Part shown: positions 9,164 to 17,758 of the stretch, in pieces
How the letters are laid out: every line of letters starts with the position of its first letter
Numbering within the stretch: position 1 is the first letter of the stretch
Source: Planctomycetota bacterium
GTDB taxonomy: Bacteria; Planctomycetota; Planctomycetia; Pirellulales; Lacipirellulaceae
Assembly (NCBI GenBank): GCA_013286045.1
Contig: JABDGM010000003.1
Span: 1 to 64,000, forward strand
DNA length: 64,000 nucleotides
Direction of reading: 5' to 3'
The notes under the pieces: model-generated
The model's input: only the letters and a program-made list of their open reading frames with translations
What the model was told of the DNA's origin: nothing
Database searches by the model: none
Translations under genes and position numbers: made by a program

Positions 9164-10261
9164 ATGAAACGCATTAAGTGCCGTCCATTCTGTCCTGCAC
9201 TGCTAGTCGTATTGCTCCTCGTCGCAACGACACGCGCCCAATACCAGGTCGTCCAGAACCCAACCGAGATGACGGTCATCAACGCAACGACCGTCTTCTC
9301 CCAGGCCATGGCGATGCCGCAGAACGAAATCCCACGCGGCCTGCTCGCAAACGCCCAAGCCATCGCCATCATCCCCGACATGATGAAAGGTGCCTTCGTC
9401 TTCGGCGCCCAGTACGGTCACGGCGTGCTCATCATTCGCGATGCCAACGGCGCCTGGCAAGCACCACGCATGATCCAAATCGCCGGCTTAAGTTTCGGTT
9501 ACCAAATTGGCGGCCAAGCGACCGATCTCATCCTGGTCTTCCGCACGCCGCAGAGTGTGCAGAATTTGTTGAGAGGCACACTGAAAGTTGGCGTCGATGC
9601 TTCTGCCGCGATCGGCCCCGTCGGTCGCCAAACATCTGCAGGTACTGATTTCCGCACCATGGCAGAAATTCTGTCCTACTCGCGCACTCGTGGCGCGTAC
9701 GTTGGTGCTTCGATCGACGGCTCCACGATCTCACTCGAACCGAGTGCCGAAGCAATTTACTATCAACCGCCCGGCGCGTTCCCAGCCTCTGCAGCTCAGT
9801 TGTTGCAAGTGATCAATGCCTACACGGCGCCCCAACCCGTCGCGCAGCCACCCGTTCTGCCACTGGCACCGGGCCAGGTTTTGCCGGCGCCCGGCCAGGC
9901 CGTTCCTGCGCCTGGCACCTCCGGTTGGCTTCCCGCCGGTCAACACCCGGGCGACGCCGAAACGGCCCGCGCGCAGCTCGATGCCGCCTACCGCCAGCTG
10001 AACTGCTATACCGCAACGCAAGGCCAAGCCTGGCAGTCTTACCTCGCATTGCCGCCGGATGTTTCGATGCCCAATCAAGCTCCGAACCCGCAAGCGATCC
10101 AGACCGCACTTCAAAAGTACGAAACTGTCAGCCGGGACCCGCAGTACACGGCTCTCAGTTCCCGCCCGGACTTTCAACAAACGCTCGCGTCACTACAACG
10201 CATGAGCACCATCCGTACTGCCTCGAACACCGCCGGCCAATTACCACCGCCGCCGCGGTAA
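9164..10261 (+). CDS. SYLF (Ysc84-like) lipid-binding domain secreted protein
   Basis: 365 residues from the ATG preceded by GAGGGG. A signal peptide (PALLVVLLLVATTRA) leads into a SYLF/Ysc84 domain at about residues 35-215: IPRGLLANAQAIAIIPDM, FVFGAQYGHGVLIIR, GGQATDLILVF, and SRTRGAYVGASIDGSTI. This domain binds phosphoinositides in eukaryotes; in bacteria it is a secreted or envelope protein of uncertain role. A Pro/Ala/Val-rich linker (about 225-265) separates it from a short helical carboxy domain that I do not recognise. The start used here avoids an upstream extension that overlaps the divergent RDD gene. Confidence 0.85.
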   Translation: MKRIKCRPFCPALLVVLLLVATTRAQYQVVQNPTEMTVINATTVFSQAMAMPQNEIPRGLLANAQAIAIIPDMMKGAFVFGAQYGHGVLIIRDANGAWQAPRMIQIAGLSFGYQIGGQATDLILVFRTPQSVQNLLRGTLKVGVDASAAIGPVGRQTSAGTDFRTMAEILSYSRTRGAYVGASIDGSTISLEPSAEAIYYQPPGAFPASAAQLLQVINAYTAPQPVAQPPVLPLAPGQVLPAPGQAVPAPGTSGWLPAGQHPGDAETARAQLDAAYRQLNCYTATQGQAWQSYLALPPDVSMPNQAPNPQAIQTALQKYETVSRDPQYTALSSRPDFQQTLASLQRMSTIRTASNTAGQLPPPPR

Positions 10262-10297
10262 AACTCCTGACTCCGCACGCCCCACCGGGTATCATAT

Positions 10298-10468
10298 ATG
10301 TCTCGCACGGACATCGCCCTGCTCGCCGTTGCCGCCTATATCGCGGTGATGACGCTCGTGCGCCTGATGAAAGGCCGCCGAGACACCCTCGTGGCAGACG
10401 TCCAACGCCAGGTCGACGCACGTCGCGGCCAAAAACGCCCCGCCAAAACACAAGACAAAGCTGCCTAA
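10298..10468 (+). CDS. small single-pass membrane protein, 56 residues
   Basis: An ATG-to-TAA frame of 57 codons fits tightly between the SYLF gene and miaB (36 and 22 bases). The peptide has one amino-terminal hydrophobic helix (ALLAVAAYIAVMTLVRLM) followed by a basic tail rich in Arg, Lys and Gln. No family is recognised. The orientation, spacing and clean membrane-helix plus charged-tail composition make it a plausible gene; the ribosome-binding site is weak. It could be co-transcribed with miaB. Confidence 0.55.
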   Translation: MSRTDIALLAVAAYIAVMTLVRLMKGRRDTLVADVQRQVDARRGQKRPAKTQDKAA

Positions 10469-10490
10469 CGACCGCTCGCGTTTTTAACGC

Positions 10491-11990
10491 ATGAAACTCT
10501 ACATCGAAACCGTCGGCTGCCAGATGAACGAACTCGACAGCGAGCTCGTCGTCGCCAGCCTGCGCAAAGATGGCTACGAGCTCACGAATAATCCGCACGA
10601 CGCCGACACGATCCTCTTCAACACCTGCAGCGTCCGCCAACACGCCGAAGACAAAATCTACAGCGCTCTCGGCCGCCTCAAGAATGCGAAGCGCGAACAC
10701 CCGAACAAAGTCATCGGCGTCCTCGGCTGCATGGCCCAGAATCACCAGGGCATCATTTTCAAGCGCGCCCCCTACGTCGACTTGATCGTCGGCCCCGGCC
10801 AGCTCCACCAGGTGCCCGCGTTGGTACGCGACATTCGCGCCGAAGGCGTGACTCGCACGCAACGCATGGAAGTCAGCCTCGGCCGCAACGACGGCAGCCG
10901 CGACCAAATCGAGCGTAGCCACGAAAGCTTCGACCCGCTCCGCGATCCCGCGATGCGACCCACGCCGTACCAGGCGTATGTCCGCATCATGATCGGCTGC
11001 GATAAGTTCTGCACCTACTGCATTGTCCCCAGCGTCCGCGGCCCCGAACAAAGCCGCTCCCCGAGTGCCATCCTCGCCGAGTCGCGCCAACTCGCCGCCG
11101 AAGGCTGCCGAGAAATCACGCTCCTTGGCCAAACCGTCAACAGCTACCGCTTTCAAGAAGGTGACCGCCAATGGCGGCTTAGCGATCTTCTCGTCGCCCT
11201 GCACGATATCGAAGGCATCAATCGCATCAAGTTCGTCACCAACTACCCGAAAGACATGACGAACGACCTGCTGGCCGCCGTCCGCGATCTGCCGAAGGTC
11301 AGCAAGTATCTCCATATCCCCTTGCAAAGCGGTTCCAACACCGTGCTCGAACGCATGAAGCGCGGTTACACGGTAGAAGACTACCGCGAAATGCTCCTTC
11401 GCACCCGCGAGTGGATTCCAAACGTCGCCGTATCGAGCGATTTCATCGTAGGCTTCTGCGGCGAAACCGATGCCGAGTTCCAACTCACGATGGACCTCGT
11501 GCGCGAGTCGCGATTCAAAAACAGTTTTATCTTCAAATACAGTGAACGCCCCGGCACCAAGGGCGCCACTCTGTACGCCGATGACGTCCCCGACGAAGTC
11601 AAACGCCGCCGCAACAATGAGCTTCTCGCACTCCAAAACCAAATCAGCGAAGAAGACAACCACGCCTTCCTCGGCCGCGAGGTCGAAGTCCTCGTCGAGG
11701 GCCCCAGCAAAACCGCAGAAAAAGCGTCGGCGGCTGACAGTGAGGCGCCGGCAACTGCAAGCGGTCCCATCCAACTCACCGGCCGCACCCATTGCGACAG
11801 AATTGTCGTGTTCGACGGCAATCCTCGCCAAATCGGCCAGACGCTTCCCGTCACGATATACGACGCGAACGCCCACACGCTGTTCGGCGAGGTGGTCACG
11901 CGGCACTCAGGCGTCGAATTGTTCACGCTATCGGTGACCAAGCGTTCTGAGCCCGCCAGCCAAAAAGAAGCGCTGTCCATTTTGAAGTAA
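10491..11990 (+). CDS. miaB: tRNA-2-methylthio-N6-dimethylallyladenosine synthase MiaB
   Basis: 499 residues. MiaB is a radical-SAM enzyme that adds a methylthio group to i6A37 of tRNAs reading UNN codons. The amino-terminal UPF0004 domain has its three cluster cysteines (C10 in ETVGCQMNELDSE, C46, C80), and the radical-SAM motif CDKFCTYC gives C170, C174 and C177. Later motifs (GREITLLGQTVNSY-like, LHIPLQSGSNTVLERMKRGY, DFIVGFCGET) are typical. The carboxy-terminal TRAM domain is interrupted by an Ala/Ser/Glu-rich insert of about 20 residues (near residues 405-425, after LVEGPSK). Length is somewhat above the usual 440-470 because of this insert. Confidence 0.95.
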   Translation: MKLYIETVGCQMNELDSELVVASLRKDGYELTNNPHDADTILFNTCSVRQHAEDKIYSALGRLKNAKREHPNKVIGVLGCMAQNHQGIIFKRAPYVDLIVGPGQLHQVPALVRDIRAEGVTRTQRMEVSLGRNDGSRDQIERSHESFDPLRDPAMRPTPYQAYVRIMIGCDKFCTYCIVPSVRGPEQSRSPSAILAESRQLAAEGCREITLLGQTVNSYRFQEGDRQWRLSDLLVALHDIEGINRIKFVTNYPKDMTNDLLAAVRDLPKVSKYLHIPLQSGSNTVLERMKRGYTVEDYREMLLRTREWIPNVAVSSDFIVGFCGETDAEFQLTMDLVRESRFKNSFIFKYSERPGTKGATLYADDVPDEVKRRRNNELLALQNQISEEDNHAFLGREVEVLVEGPSKTAEKASAADSEAPATASGPIQLTGRTHCDRIVVFDGNPRQIGQTLPVTIYDANAHTLFGEVVTRHSGVELFTLSVTKRSEPASQKEALSILK

Positions 11991-12046
11991 CTAGTTACAA
12001 TAAAGGTTCCTCCAGGCGGTCGTCTCCGGCCTCTCCACGCGCTGTC

Positions 12047-15000
12047 ATGATCGACATCGACCGCCTTCGCTCTTGTCTCGACGACGCTCAAACCGCAGAG
12101 CCTTGGTTGCGTTCGCTTTGCGTCGCGAATCTGCCTGCCGCACTCGCCAACTTCACACGCATGGCGGACAACGGCGTCACGCTCGATCTGCTCACGCAAA
12201 TCAGCGAGCAATTCGCCGCGGCCGCCCCGATGCTCGCCGATCCGGACATGGCGATCAACAATCTCGAACGGTTTATCGCCGCCTCGCGGAACCCGATGGC
12301 GACGGCCGCCCTGTTCGAGCGCGATCCCGACGCCCTGCCGAACTTGCTTCAAATCTTTTCGACCAGTCAGTACCTCAGCGACCTGCTCGTCTCCGACAAA
12401 GAAGCCTACGACCTGCTGCGAATGACCGAAGGGCAACCGGTGGCTCGGTTGGCACTCGTCGATGAATTGGTGAACGAAGTCCGCTCGCTTCGCAACTATA
12501 ACGAAGTGCTCACATCGCTTCGTCGTTTCAAGCGACGCGAAACGCTGCGGATAGCGTATGGCGATATCGTCCGCAACCAGCCGGTCGATACCGTCGCACG
12601 CCAAATCTCCTACGTCGCGGATGCCATCGTCGAAGCCGCGCTCGATTACGCTCGCCGGCATCTGCAAGAGCAGTACGGCACGCCACTGCGGCCGGACCTG
12701 GAACGAAGCCGGTTCTGCGTCCTCGGTCTCGGCAAGCTGGGCGGTATTGAGTTGAACTACTCGAGCGATATCGACCTCATCTTCCTTTACGAATCCGACG
12801 GGCTGACCGACGCCCGACGAAACGTCACTAACCAGGAATACTTCGAACGGCTCTCCAAGGAGGTCGTGCGGTTGCTTACCGAATCTTCGGACCTCGGGAC
12901 CGCATATCGCGTTGACTTGCGGCTGCGGCCAGATGGGACGCACGGCGCAATCTGCATGAGCTTCGATAGCACGCTGTCGTACTACGACGTCAAAGGCCGC
13001 ACCTGGGAACGGCAGGCGTTCGTCAAAGCGCGACCGATCGCGGGGGACCGTGAACTCGGCCGCGAGCTGCTGAAGCGCCTGGAGCCTTGGATCTATCGCA
13101 AGTACCTCAGCCTGGCGGATATCACCGGCATCAAGTCGCTCAAACGCCGTATTGAGCATCGCACGGAGAGCGAAGGCGGCGATTTGCGGAACGTCAAAAC
13201 GGGTCATGGTGGCATTCGCGATATTGAATTTGTGATTCAGTTTCTGCAACTGCTTAACGGCGGTGGGCTTCCTGAAGTACGCACCGGCAATACGCTGGAC
13301 GCGATCTCTCGCCTTGAAAAGGCAGGGTCGCTCACGCCGGACGAACGCGGCAAACTCGAGGACAACTACAACCTGCTGCGTAAGCTGGAACATCGGCTGC
13401 AGATCATGTTCGATCTCAAGACGCACATGCTGCCGGATGATCGAACCGAACTTACTAAGGTCGCGGTTCGGATGGGGTACACCGGTACGCGGCATCACTC
13501 GCCGTTGCAGTCGTTCCGCGATGACTACACGCGGCGAACGCGGCAGAATCGGGAGATGCTGGATCACCTGCTGCACAATGCCTTTCCTGGTGACGGGGTT
13601 GCGGAGCCGGAAGTTGATCTTGTGAACGACCCTGATCCGCCGGCGGAGCGCATTCAGCGGGTGCTGGGCCGGTACCCGTTTGAGGATGTCCAGGCCGCGT
13701 ATCAGAACCTGATGGAACTCGCGACGGAAAAAATCCGCTTCCTTTCCACGCGCCGCTGCCGGCATTTTTTGGCCGCCATTGCTCCGCGGCTGCTGGCGGC
13801 GATTGCTCAGACGCCGGAGCCGGATACGACGCTCGTGAACCTGACCCGGGTGAGTGATTCGCTCGGCGGCAAGGCGGCGCTCTGGGAGCTGTTCAGCTTC
13901 AATCGGCCGTCGCTCGAACTGTACGTGCGGTTGTGTGCGGCCTGCCCTTACCTGTCGGGCATCCTCACGAGCAATCCGGGCATGATCGATGAGCTGATGG
14001 ACAGCATGCTGGTCGAGCACTTGCCGACGCTCGCGATCCTGGAGGAGTCGCTGGCCGAGTTGAGCCGCGGGGCCGAGGATATCGATCCGATTTTGCATAG
14101 CTTTAAAAATGCTCAGCACTTGCGTGTAGGCGTGCGTGACGTGGTCGGTAAGGACGACATTCGATCGACGCACGCGGCGCTGGCGGATATCGCGGAGGCG
14201 GTGCTCAAACAAATTGGCCAGCGGGAGTATGCGAAGCTCACGTCGAAGTTTGGCAACCCGATGATTGGGCGGCCTAGTGAGCATGAGCTGGCAAACGAGA
14301 TCACGCGGCGGCATTGGGAGCGGTTCGCCGCGCGCGAATCGGACGTGTGCCAACCGGTGGTGCTCGCACTTGGCAAGCTGGGCGGGCGGGAGCCGAACTA
14401 TCATAGCGATCTCGACCTCATCTTTTTGTTCGAGGCGGGCGGAAATACGTTCCCGTCGCTCGCGCGCGGGGATCGGGCGTCGGCGACGATTACGAGCAAT
14501 AGCCATTTTTTCAGCGAGTTCGGGCAGCGGCTGATTCGGGTGTGCAACCAACTCGGTCCGTTTGGGCGGCTGTACGAGGTGGATGCCCGGCTGCGTCCGA
14601 CTGGCAAGAGCGGGGCGCTTGCGGTTTCGTTCGATGCGCTGGCCAGGTACTTTGCGGAAGGGCCAGCCCAACTTTGGGAGCGGCAGGCGTTGTGCAAGGC
14701 TCGGCCGGTGTTCGGCAGTGAAGCAGCTCGCGCGGCGGCGATGGAGATCGTGTCGGCGGCGGCCTACGGCACGCCTTGGCGGCCGGCGTTCGCGACGGAG
14801 ATTCGCGCAATGCGGACTCGACTTGAAGACACGGCGTCGAAGCGGAACTTGAAGCGCGGGCCGGGCGGCACGGTGGATACCGAGTTCCTGGTACAAATGC
14901 TGCAGCTGAAACATGGCGGAGCCGATGCTTCCGTTCGCGTGCCGGGGACGCTGGACGCGCTCACGGCGTTGGAAACAGGCGGGTACATCGCGGGCGATGA

Positions 15001-15232
15001 TGCCGCATTCTTCAGCCAGAGCTACCGGTTCCAGCGGAGTATTGAAGCCCGCATTCGGTTGATGGACGCGACGGGCCGGCATGAGGTTCCGGAAAGCGAT
15101 CGGGAACTGGCGAAGCTGGCGTACTTGCTGGGTTATGCGAATCCGCGGGCTCTAGTGGGCGAGGCGGAGCATACGTTTGCGGAGACTCGCGAGCGATTCA
15201 ATCGAATCTTCGACGCGGCGGAACGCGGCTAA
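12047..15232 (+). CDS. glnE: GlnE: bifunctional glutamine synthetase adenylyltransferase / adenylyl-removing enzyme
   Basis: 1061 residues with two nucleotidyltransferase halves. The first has GLGKLGG at about 227-233 followed by SSDIDLIF at 239-246; the second has LGKLGG near 775-780 followed by HSDLDLIF near 786-793. By family knowledge the amino half removes AMP from glutamine synthetase and the carboxy half adds it, under P-II control. A P-II gene and amt lie 20 kb away in this window. No strong ribosome-binding site precedes the ATG; a TACAAT sits at 11996. Base composition changes along the gene: the first 500 bases are C-rich on this strand and the last 1200 are G-rich, with a roughly balanced zone between, although it is one uninterrupted reading frame. 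Confidence 0.95.
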   Translation: MIDIDRLRSCLDDAQTAEPWLRSLCVANLPAALANFTRMADNGVTLDLLTQISEQFAAAAPMLADPDMAINNLERFIAASRNPMATAALFERDPDALPNLLQIFSTSQYLSDLLVSDKEAYDLLRMTEGQPVARLALVDELVNEVRSLRNYNEVLTSLRRFKRRETLRIAYGDIVRNQPVDTVARQISYVADAIVEAALDYARRHLQEQYGTPLRPDLERSRFCVLGLGKLGGIELNYSSDIDLIFLYESDGLTDARRNVTNQEYFERLSKEVVRLLTESSDLGTAYRVDLRLRPDGTHGAICMSFDSTLSYYDVKGRTWERQAFVKARPIAGDRELGRELLKRLEPWIYRKYLSLADITGIKSLKRRIEHRTESEGGDLRNVKTGHGGIRDIEFVIQFLQLLNGGGLPEVRTGNTLDAISRLEKAGSLTPDERGKLEDNYNLLRKLEHRLQIMFDLKTHMLPDDRTELTKVAVRMGYTGTRHHSPLQSFRDDYTRRTRQNREMLDHLLHNAFPGDGVAEPEVDLVNDPDPPAERIQRVLGRYPFEDVQAAYQNLMELATEKIRFLSTRRCRHFLAAIAPRLLAAIAQTPEPDTTLVNLTRVSDSLGGKAALWELFSFNRPSLELYVRLCAACPYLSGILTSNPGMIDELMDSMLVEHLPTLAILEESLAELSRGAEDIDPILHSFKNAQHLRVGVRDVVGKDDIRSTHAALADIAEAVLKQIGQREYAKLTSKFGNPMIGRPSEHELANEITRRHWERFAARESDVCQPVVLALGKLGGREPNYHSDLDLIFLFEAGGNTFPSLARGDRASATITSNSHFFSEFGQRLIRVCNQLGPFGRLYEVDARLRPTGKSGALAVSFDALARYFAEGPAQLWERQALCKARPVFGSEAARAAAMEIVSAAAYGTPWRPAFATEIRAMRTRLEDTASKRNLKRGPGGTVDTEFLVQMLQLKHGGADASVRVPGTLDALTALETGGYIAGDDAAFFSQSYRFQRSIEARIRLMDATGRHEVPESDRELAKLAYLLGYANPRALVGEAEHTFAETRERFNRIFDAAERG

Positions 15233-15619
15233 ATGCCGGCTCGGGATTGCCTCACCTCGCCGCGGCGAGTTCCGAGCAACCCAGCCCTCTCCTGAAGGGA
15301 AACGGGGGAGAGCGGTTTTTGTCGCGGCGCGCGAAGTCGATTTTTTAATACAATATTCATGGGTATTGGAACCCCGTCTCGGCGCGCGACTCTGGAAAAA
15401 CCGTGCTTTGCCGCAACTTGATGCTCCCGTGGTCGGGTATTTTTGAGATTCCTGGCGCGCTCGCGAAGCAAAAATCGAACGGATTCGGATTCTAAAAGGT
15501 ATGCGCGCAGCGTGAGCCGTGCCCGCCCACTACTTGCGGCTGGCTGGTGTCGCGGTAGGTTGTCAAAGAGCGAAAGCTGGCGTAGTGCGTGTGATCGTAG
15601 TGATTATTATACTTTTGTA

Positions 15620-15947
15620 CAGTACTTTTTTGGCCACCAGAAAGAGGTCTTTGGGAGACTTCAGCAGGTAGCAGGCAATTTCTTTCGATGACGTGCAAGC
15701 CATCGACAGGAAGAGCACTGCTGGACAAGCCAGCAGTGGCACCTGGCCAAAGCACGACGTTCAAGTCGCCGTGGATACGGTGACCGATTACGAAGGCCTG
15801 ACTGGTCGGTTGAAGAGCGGTGAGCCAGACTTGGCGAAGTCTGAAATCACGCATATTTGCATTGACCCGCTCCCCGGTCAGCCAGTTATGTATATTGGGA
15901 TTCGGGAATTTATTCAGCAGTTGCCGCGTGAGAAGGCAGGGACGTAA
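15620..15947 (+). pseudogene. possible decayed small gene interrupted by a palindromic repeat
   Basis: The 920 bases between glnE and 16152 hold no convincing intact gene. Two consecutive reading frames look protein-like: one ends at 15691 (FGHQKEVFGRLQQVAGNFF) and the next, in a different frame, runs to 15947 (DVQVAVDTVTDYEGLTGRL, then HICIDPLPGQPVMYIGIREF). The second lacks a good start and contains the repeat at 15714-15743. The pattern would fit a small gene broken by a frameshift and a repeat insertion, but no family is recognised and chance cannot be excluded. The remaining bases to 16151 show only the leader of the next gene and a TGCACGTGCA palindrome near 16066. Confidence 0.3.
15714..15743. 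repeat. palindromic repeat, family A, copy 1
   Basis: Stem CTGCTGG / CCAGCAG around a short ACAAG-type loop, inside a conserved AGCACTG...GGCACC frame. The same frame recurs at 17717-17747 with three or four differences. Confidence 0.65.
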
Positions 15948-16151
15948 TTTTGGAACAACAACAACTGCTCCGTCCTCGCCCACTGGACAACTGATGTTGG
16001 TTCCACGCAGCAGCCAGTGGACAGCGGCGAACGTTACTCGCCATCACAACTGACTTCCGACCATATGCACGTGCACATGCATAAAAATTAGCCGAGTTGA
16101 TTTCCAGCACACATCTCGTAGCAGATTTTTTGCCGCAGGAGGAACAAAGAG

Positions 16152-16574
16152 ATGAGACCCCTATTTTGTTGTTCGCTGACATTTGCGGCCACGATTGGGT
16201 TCGCGACCGCGACATTTGCCCAATTCGGAAACTACGTCAACGGAGCAAGCCTGACTGGACGCAACAACCTTGATCAGAATGGGGTCAGCGGGGTCAACGG
16301 AGCAAGCGTGACCGGACGCAACAACCTCGATCAGAATGGGGTCAGTGGGGTCAACGGTGCAAGCCTGACCGGACGCAACAACCTCGGTCAGAATGGGGTC
16401 AGTGGGGTCAACGGTGCAAGCCTGACTGGACGCAACAACCTCGATCAGAATGGGGTCAGCGGGGTCAACGGTGCAAGCCTGACCGGACGCAACAACCTCG
16501 GTCAGAATGGGGGCAGTGGGGTCAACGGTGCAAGCCTGACTGGACGCAACAACCTCGGTCAGAACTCGTTCTGA
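16152..16574 (+). CDS. secreted 19-residue tandem-repeat protein
   Basis: 140 residues. An AGGAGG lies 9 bases before the ATG, the strongest ribosome-binding site in this part of the window. A signal peptide (ending near FATATFAQ) is followed by six copies of a 19-residue unit of the form V-N-G-A-S-L-T-G-R-N-N-L-[DG]-Q-N-G-V-S-G; the last copy ends in QNSF. There is no cysteine in the mature part, and it is rich in Asn, Gly and Ser. Regularly spaced Q-x-G and N-x-A-x-L positions recall strand-turn repeats of secreted beta-solenoids, for example curlin-type proteins, but spacing differs and no assignment is made. No export partner such as CsgG is nearby. Confidence 0.75.
   Translation: MRPLFCCSLTFAATIGFATATFAQFGNYVNGASLTGRNNLDQNGVSGVNGASVTGRNNLDQNGVSGVNGASLTGRNNLGQNGVSGVNGASLTGRNNLDQNGVSGVNGASLTGRNNLGQNGGSGVNGASLTGRNNLGQNSF
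16236..16571 (+). repeat. 57-bp tandem repeat, six copies
   Basis: Units begin at 16236, 16293, 16350, 16407, 16464 and 16521 (the last one incomplete). They differ at only a few positions, mainly the codon giving Asp or Gly before Gln and synonymous changes. The copies are in frame with the signal-peptide gene, so copy-number change would keep the frame. Confidence 0.95.
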
Positions 16575-16798
16575 AAGTTGACGGAATACGGTTCGCGTCG
16601 TTTCGAGGCCGAACAGGATTCCGGATTGCAACCAATCCAAGTTGCGAACCCTGCGGGTTCGATGGTCGCCCTGGCCATCGTCACCGACGGTGTCGCTCCG
16701 CTCGCGTTGGGCGCGATAGCAATTACATAGTCCTGGTCGATGTGGAGGGACCAGAAGAGAGTGGTGTTCGAGATTGATCAGCGCGTTTTGCGGTCGCT

Positions 16799-16847
16799 GC
16801 CTCTTGCGGCTGCGCCGCCCAGGTTCGAGAACCTGGGCTACCCAGGG
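16799..16847. repeat. dispersed ~50-bp repeat, family D, copy 1
   Basis: Begins GCCTCTTGCGGCT, followed by GCGCCGCCCA, and ends GAGAACCTGGGCTACCCA. It matches 18930-18980 over nearly its whole length. It lies in the gene-poor stretch 16575-16871, which otherwise contains only small palindromes (GAACCctgcGGGTTC near 16646). Confidence 0.75.
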
Positions 16848-16871
16848 GTGCGTAAGCGGTAGGATGAGAGC

Positions 16872-17073
16872 ATGGAAAATCCGGCCAGCAATAAATCGCC
16901 CCGAGTTGTCACCGTGTTGGTTGGCGTCTTTTTTTTTGCTCGTCGTCGCCTACCTACTTCCCCTTGCCGTAGTTTTTCTGGATGAGGCGGTGTTTCGCAC
17001 TTACTTCATTAGCCGCGCACTGCCCGAATCGGCTGGCGATACATTCAGGAAGCTCTATCCTTTCCACAGATAG
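16872..17073 (+). pseudogene. small membrane protein gene, probably frameshifted in a T9 run
   Basis: An ATG at 16872, with AGGA 7 bases upstream, starts M-E-N-P-A-S-N-K-S-P-R-V-V-T-V-L-V-G-V-F-F. The frame reaches a run of nine T at 16929-16937 and then goes astray. Reading one base on restores LLVVAYLLPLAVVFLDEAV and a plausible carboxy end (FRTYFISRALPESAG) to the stop at 17073. A one-base expansion of the T run is the simplest explanation. Alternatively, an ATG at 16864 in the second frame gives an intact 69-residue protein (MRAWKIRPAINRPE...), but its amino end is less like a membrane-protein start. Confidence 0.5.
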
Positions 17074-17121
17074 TGCTCCCGGTCTCGAAAATAATTTTCC
17101 ATTAGCGCGCTAATAGGATCG

Positions 17122-17568
17122 ATGACACACCGGAAGCTGCGAATCGCGTGGTCGGTTGTGTGGGGGATGGGGGCGGTGCTGCTGGTCGCGTTTTGGGTGC
17201 GGAGTTATTGGGTGCATGATTTTTACTATGGTTGGTTTCATCCGACTGGGTTCGTGCAAATAGATTCTGACTATGGTCGGCTTCGACTAATTGCAATTGA
17301 TGAAACGGCTCCGCGGAATTCTCAATGGGAGTGTGAATCCAGAGACGCGGTTGGAACTGACGGGCAATGGCGATGGTACTTCGCGCTTGAAAGGCAGCCT
17401 CGATGGCGGCTACTTGCAATCGTTCCTGATTGGTTGGCGTTCGGTCTAGCAACTGTTGCTTCGGCGCTGCCTTGGACGAATTGGTGGAAGCGTTTCAGCG
17501 TACGCTTCCTGCTAATAGTGATGACGCTTGTGGCAGTTGTGCTAGGGGTGTTCGCTTGGCGGCATTGA
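17122..17568 (+). CDS. hypothetical membrane protein of a planctomycete type
   Basis: 148 residues with an amino-terminal helix (VVWGMGAVLLVAFWV), a soluble middle with several Trp and Tyr, and a carboxy-terminal segment RFSVRFLLIVMTLVAVVLGV. That closing motif is common in small planctomycete membrane proteins of unknown function. AGGA precedes the ATG by a few bases. It follows the frameshifted small gene by 48 bases on the same strand. Confidence 0.65.
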   Translation: MTHRKLRIAWSVVWGMGAVLLVAFWVRSYWVHDFYYGWFHPTGFVQIDSDYGRLRLIAIDETAPRNSQWECESRDAVGTDGQWRWYFALERQPRWRLLAIVPDWLAFGLATVASALPWTNWWKRFSVRFLLIVMTLVAVVLGVFAWRH

Positions 17569-17622
17569 AAACGGAATGGGAGGCACCGTGAGGTGTGAAT
17601 TGCTTGGTTGGTGGGGTGGGTA

Positions 17623-17647
17623 ACTGGTCGCTGAAGCGACCAGTCCG
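17623..17647. repeat. palindromic repeat, family B, intergenic copy
   Basis: ACTGGTCGCTGAAGCGACCAG is an almost perfect inverted repeat centred on GCTGAAGC, followed by TCCG. Copies occur inside two protein genes (23822-23843 and 53561-53585). The stretch 17569-17758 holds only this element and family A copy 2. Confidence 0.85.
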
Positions 17648-17716
17648 TGCGGAGGGTTACACTTTCTCGATTGGAACGCTCTTCGTTCGTTAGGGTGCAA
17701 AACTACGGCAAGGCGG

Positions 17717-17747
17717 AGCACTGCTGGGCAAAGCCAGCAGCGGCACC
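17717..17747. repeat. palindromic repeat, family A, copy 2
   Basis: Same layout as 15714-15743: AGCACTGCTGG, a short loop, CCAGCAG, then GGCACC. It lies just downstream of the stop of the transglutaminase-like gene on the opposite strand. Confidence 0.65.
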
Positions 17748-17758
17748 CGGCGAGCATG

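Noticed and set aside
10155-11906. 583-codon minus-strand frame opposite miaB
   Set aside because: Antisense shadow of an unmistakable radical-SAM gene; Asp/Val/Ala-rich composition is typical of such shadows.
11381-15082. 1233-codon open frame on the minus strand opposite glnE and the end of miaB
   Set aside because: Its translation is Arg-rich and low in order, no family motif appears, and it mirrors two certain genes; it arises from GC-rich codon use.
15492-15983. 163-codon minus-strand frame in the gap after glnE
   Set aside because: Starts and ends across the repeat, has no ribosome-binding site and no recognisable domain; the plus-strand fragments look more protein-like.
16236-16571. 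Regular repeats as a CRISPR array
   Set aside because: The units abut without spacers and are in frame with a signal-peptide gene.
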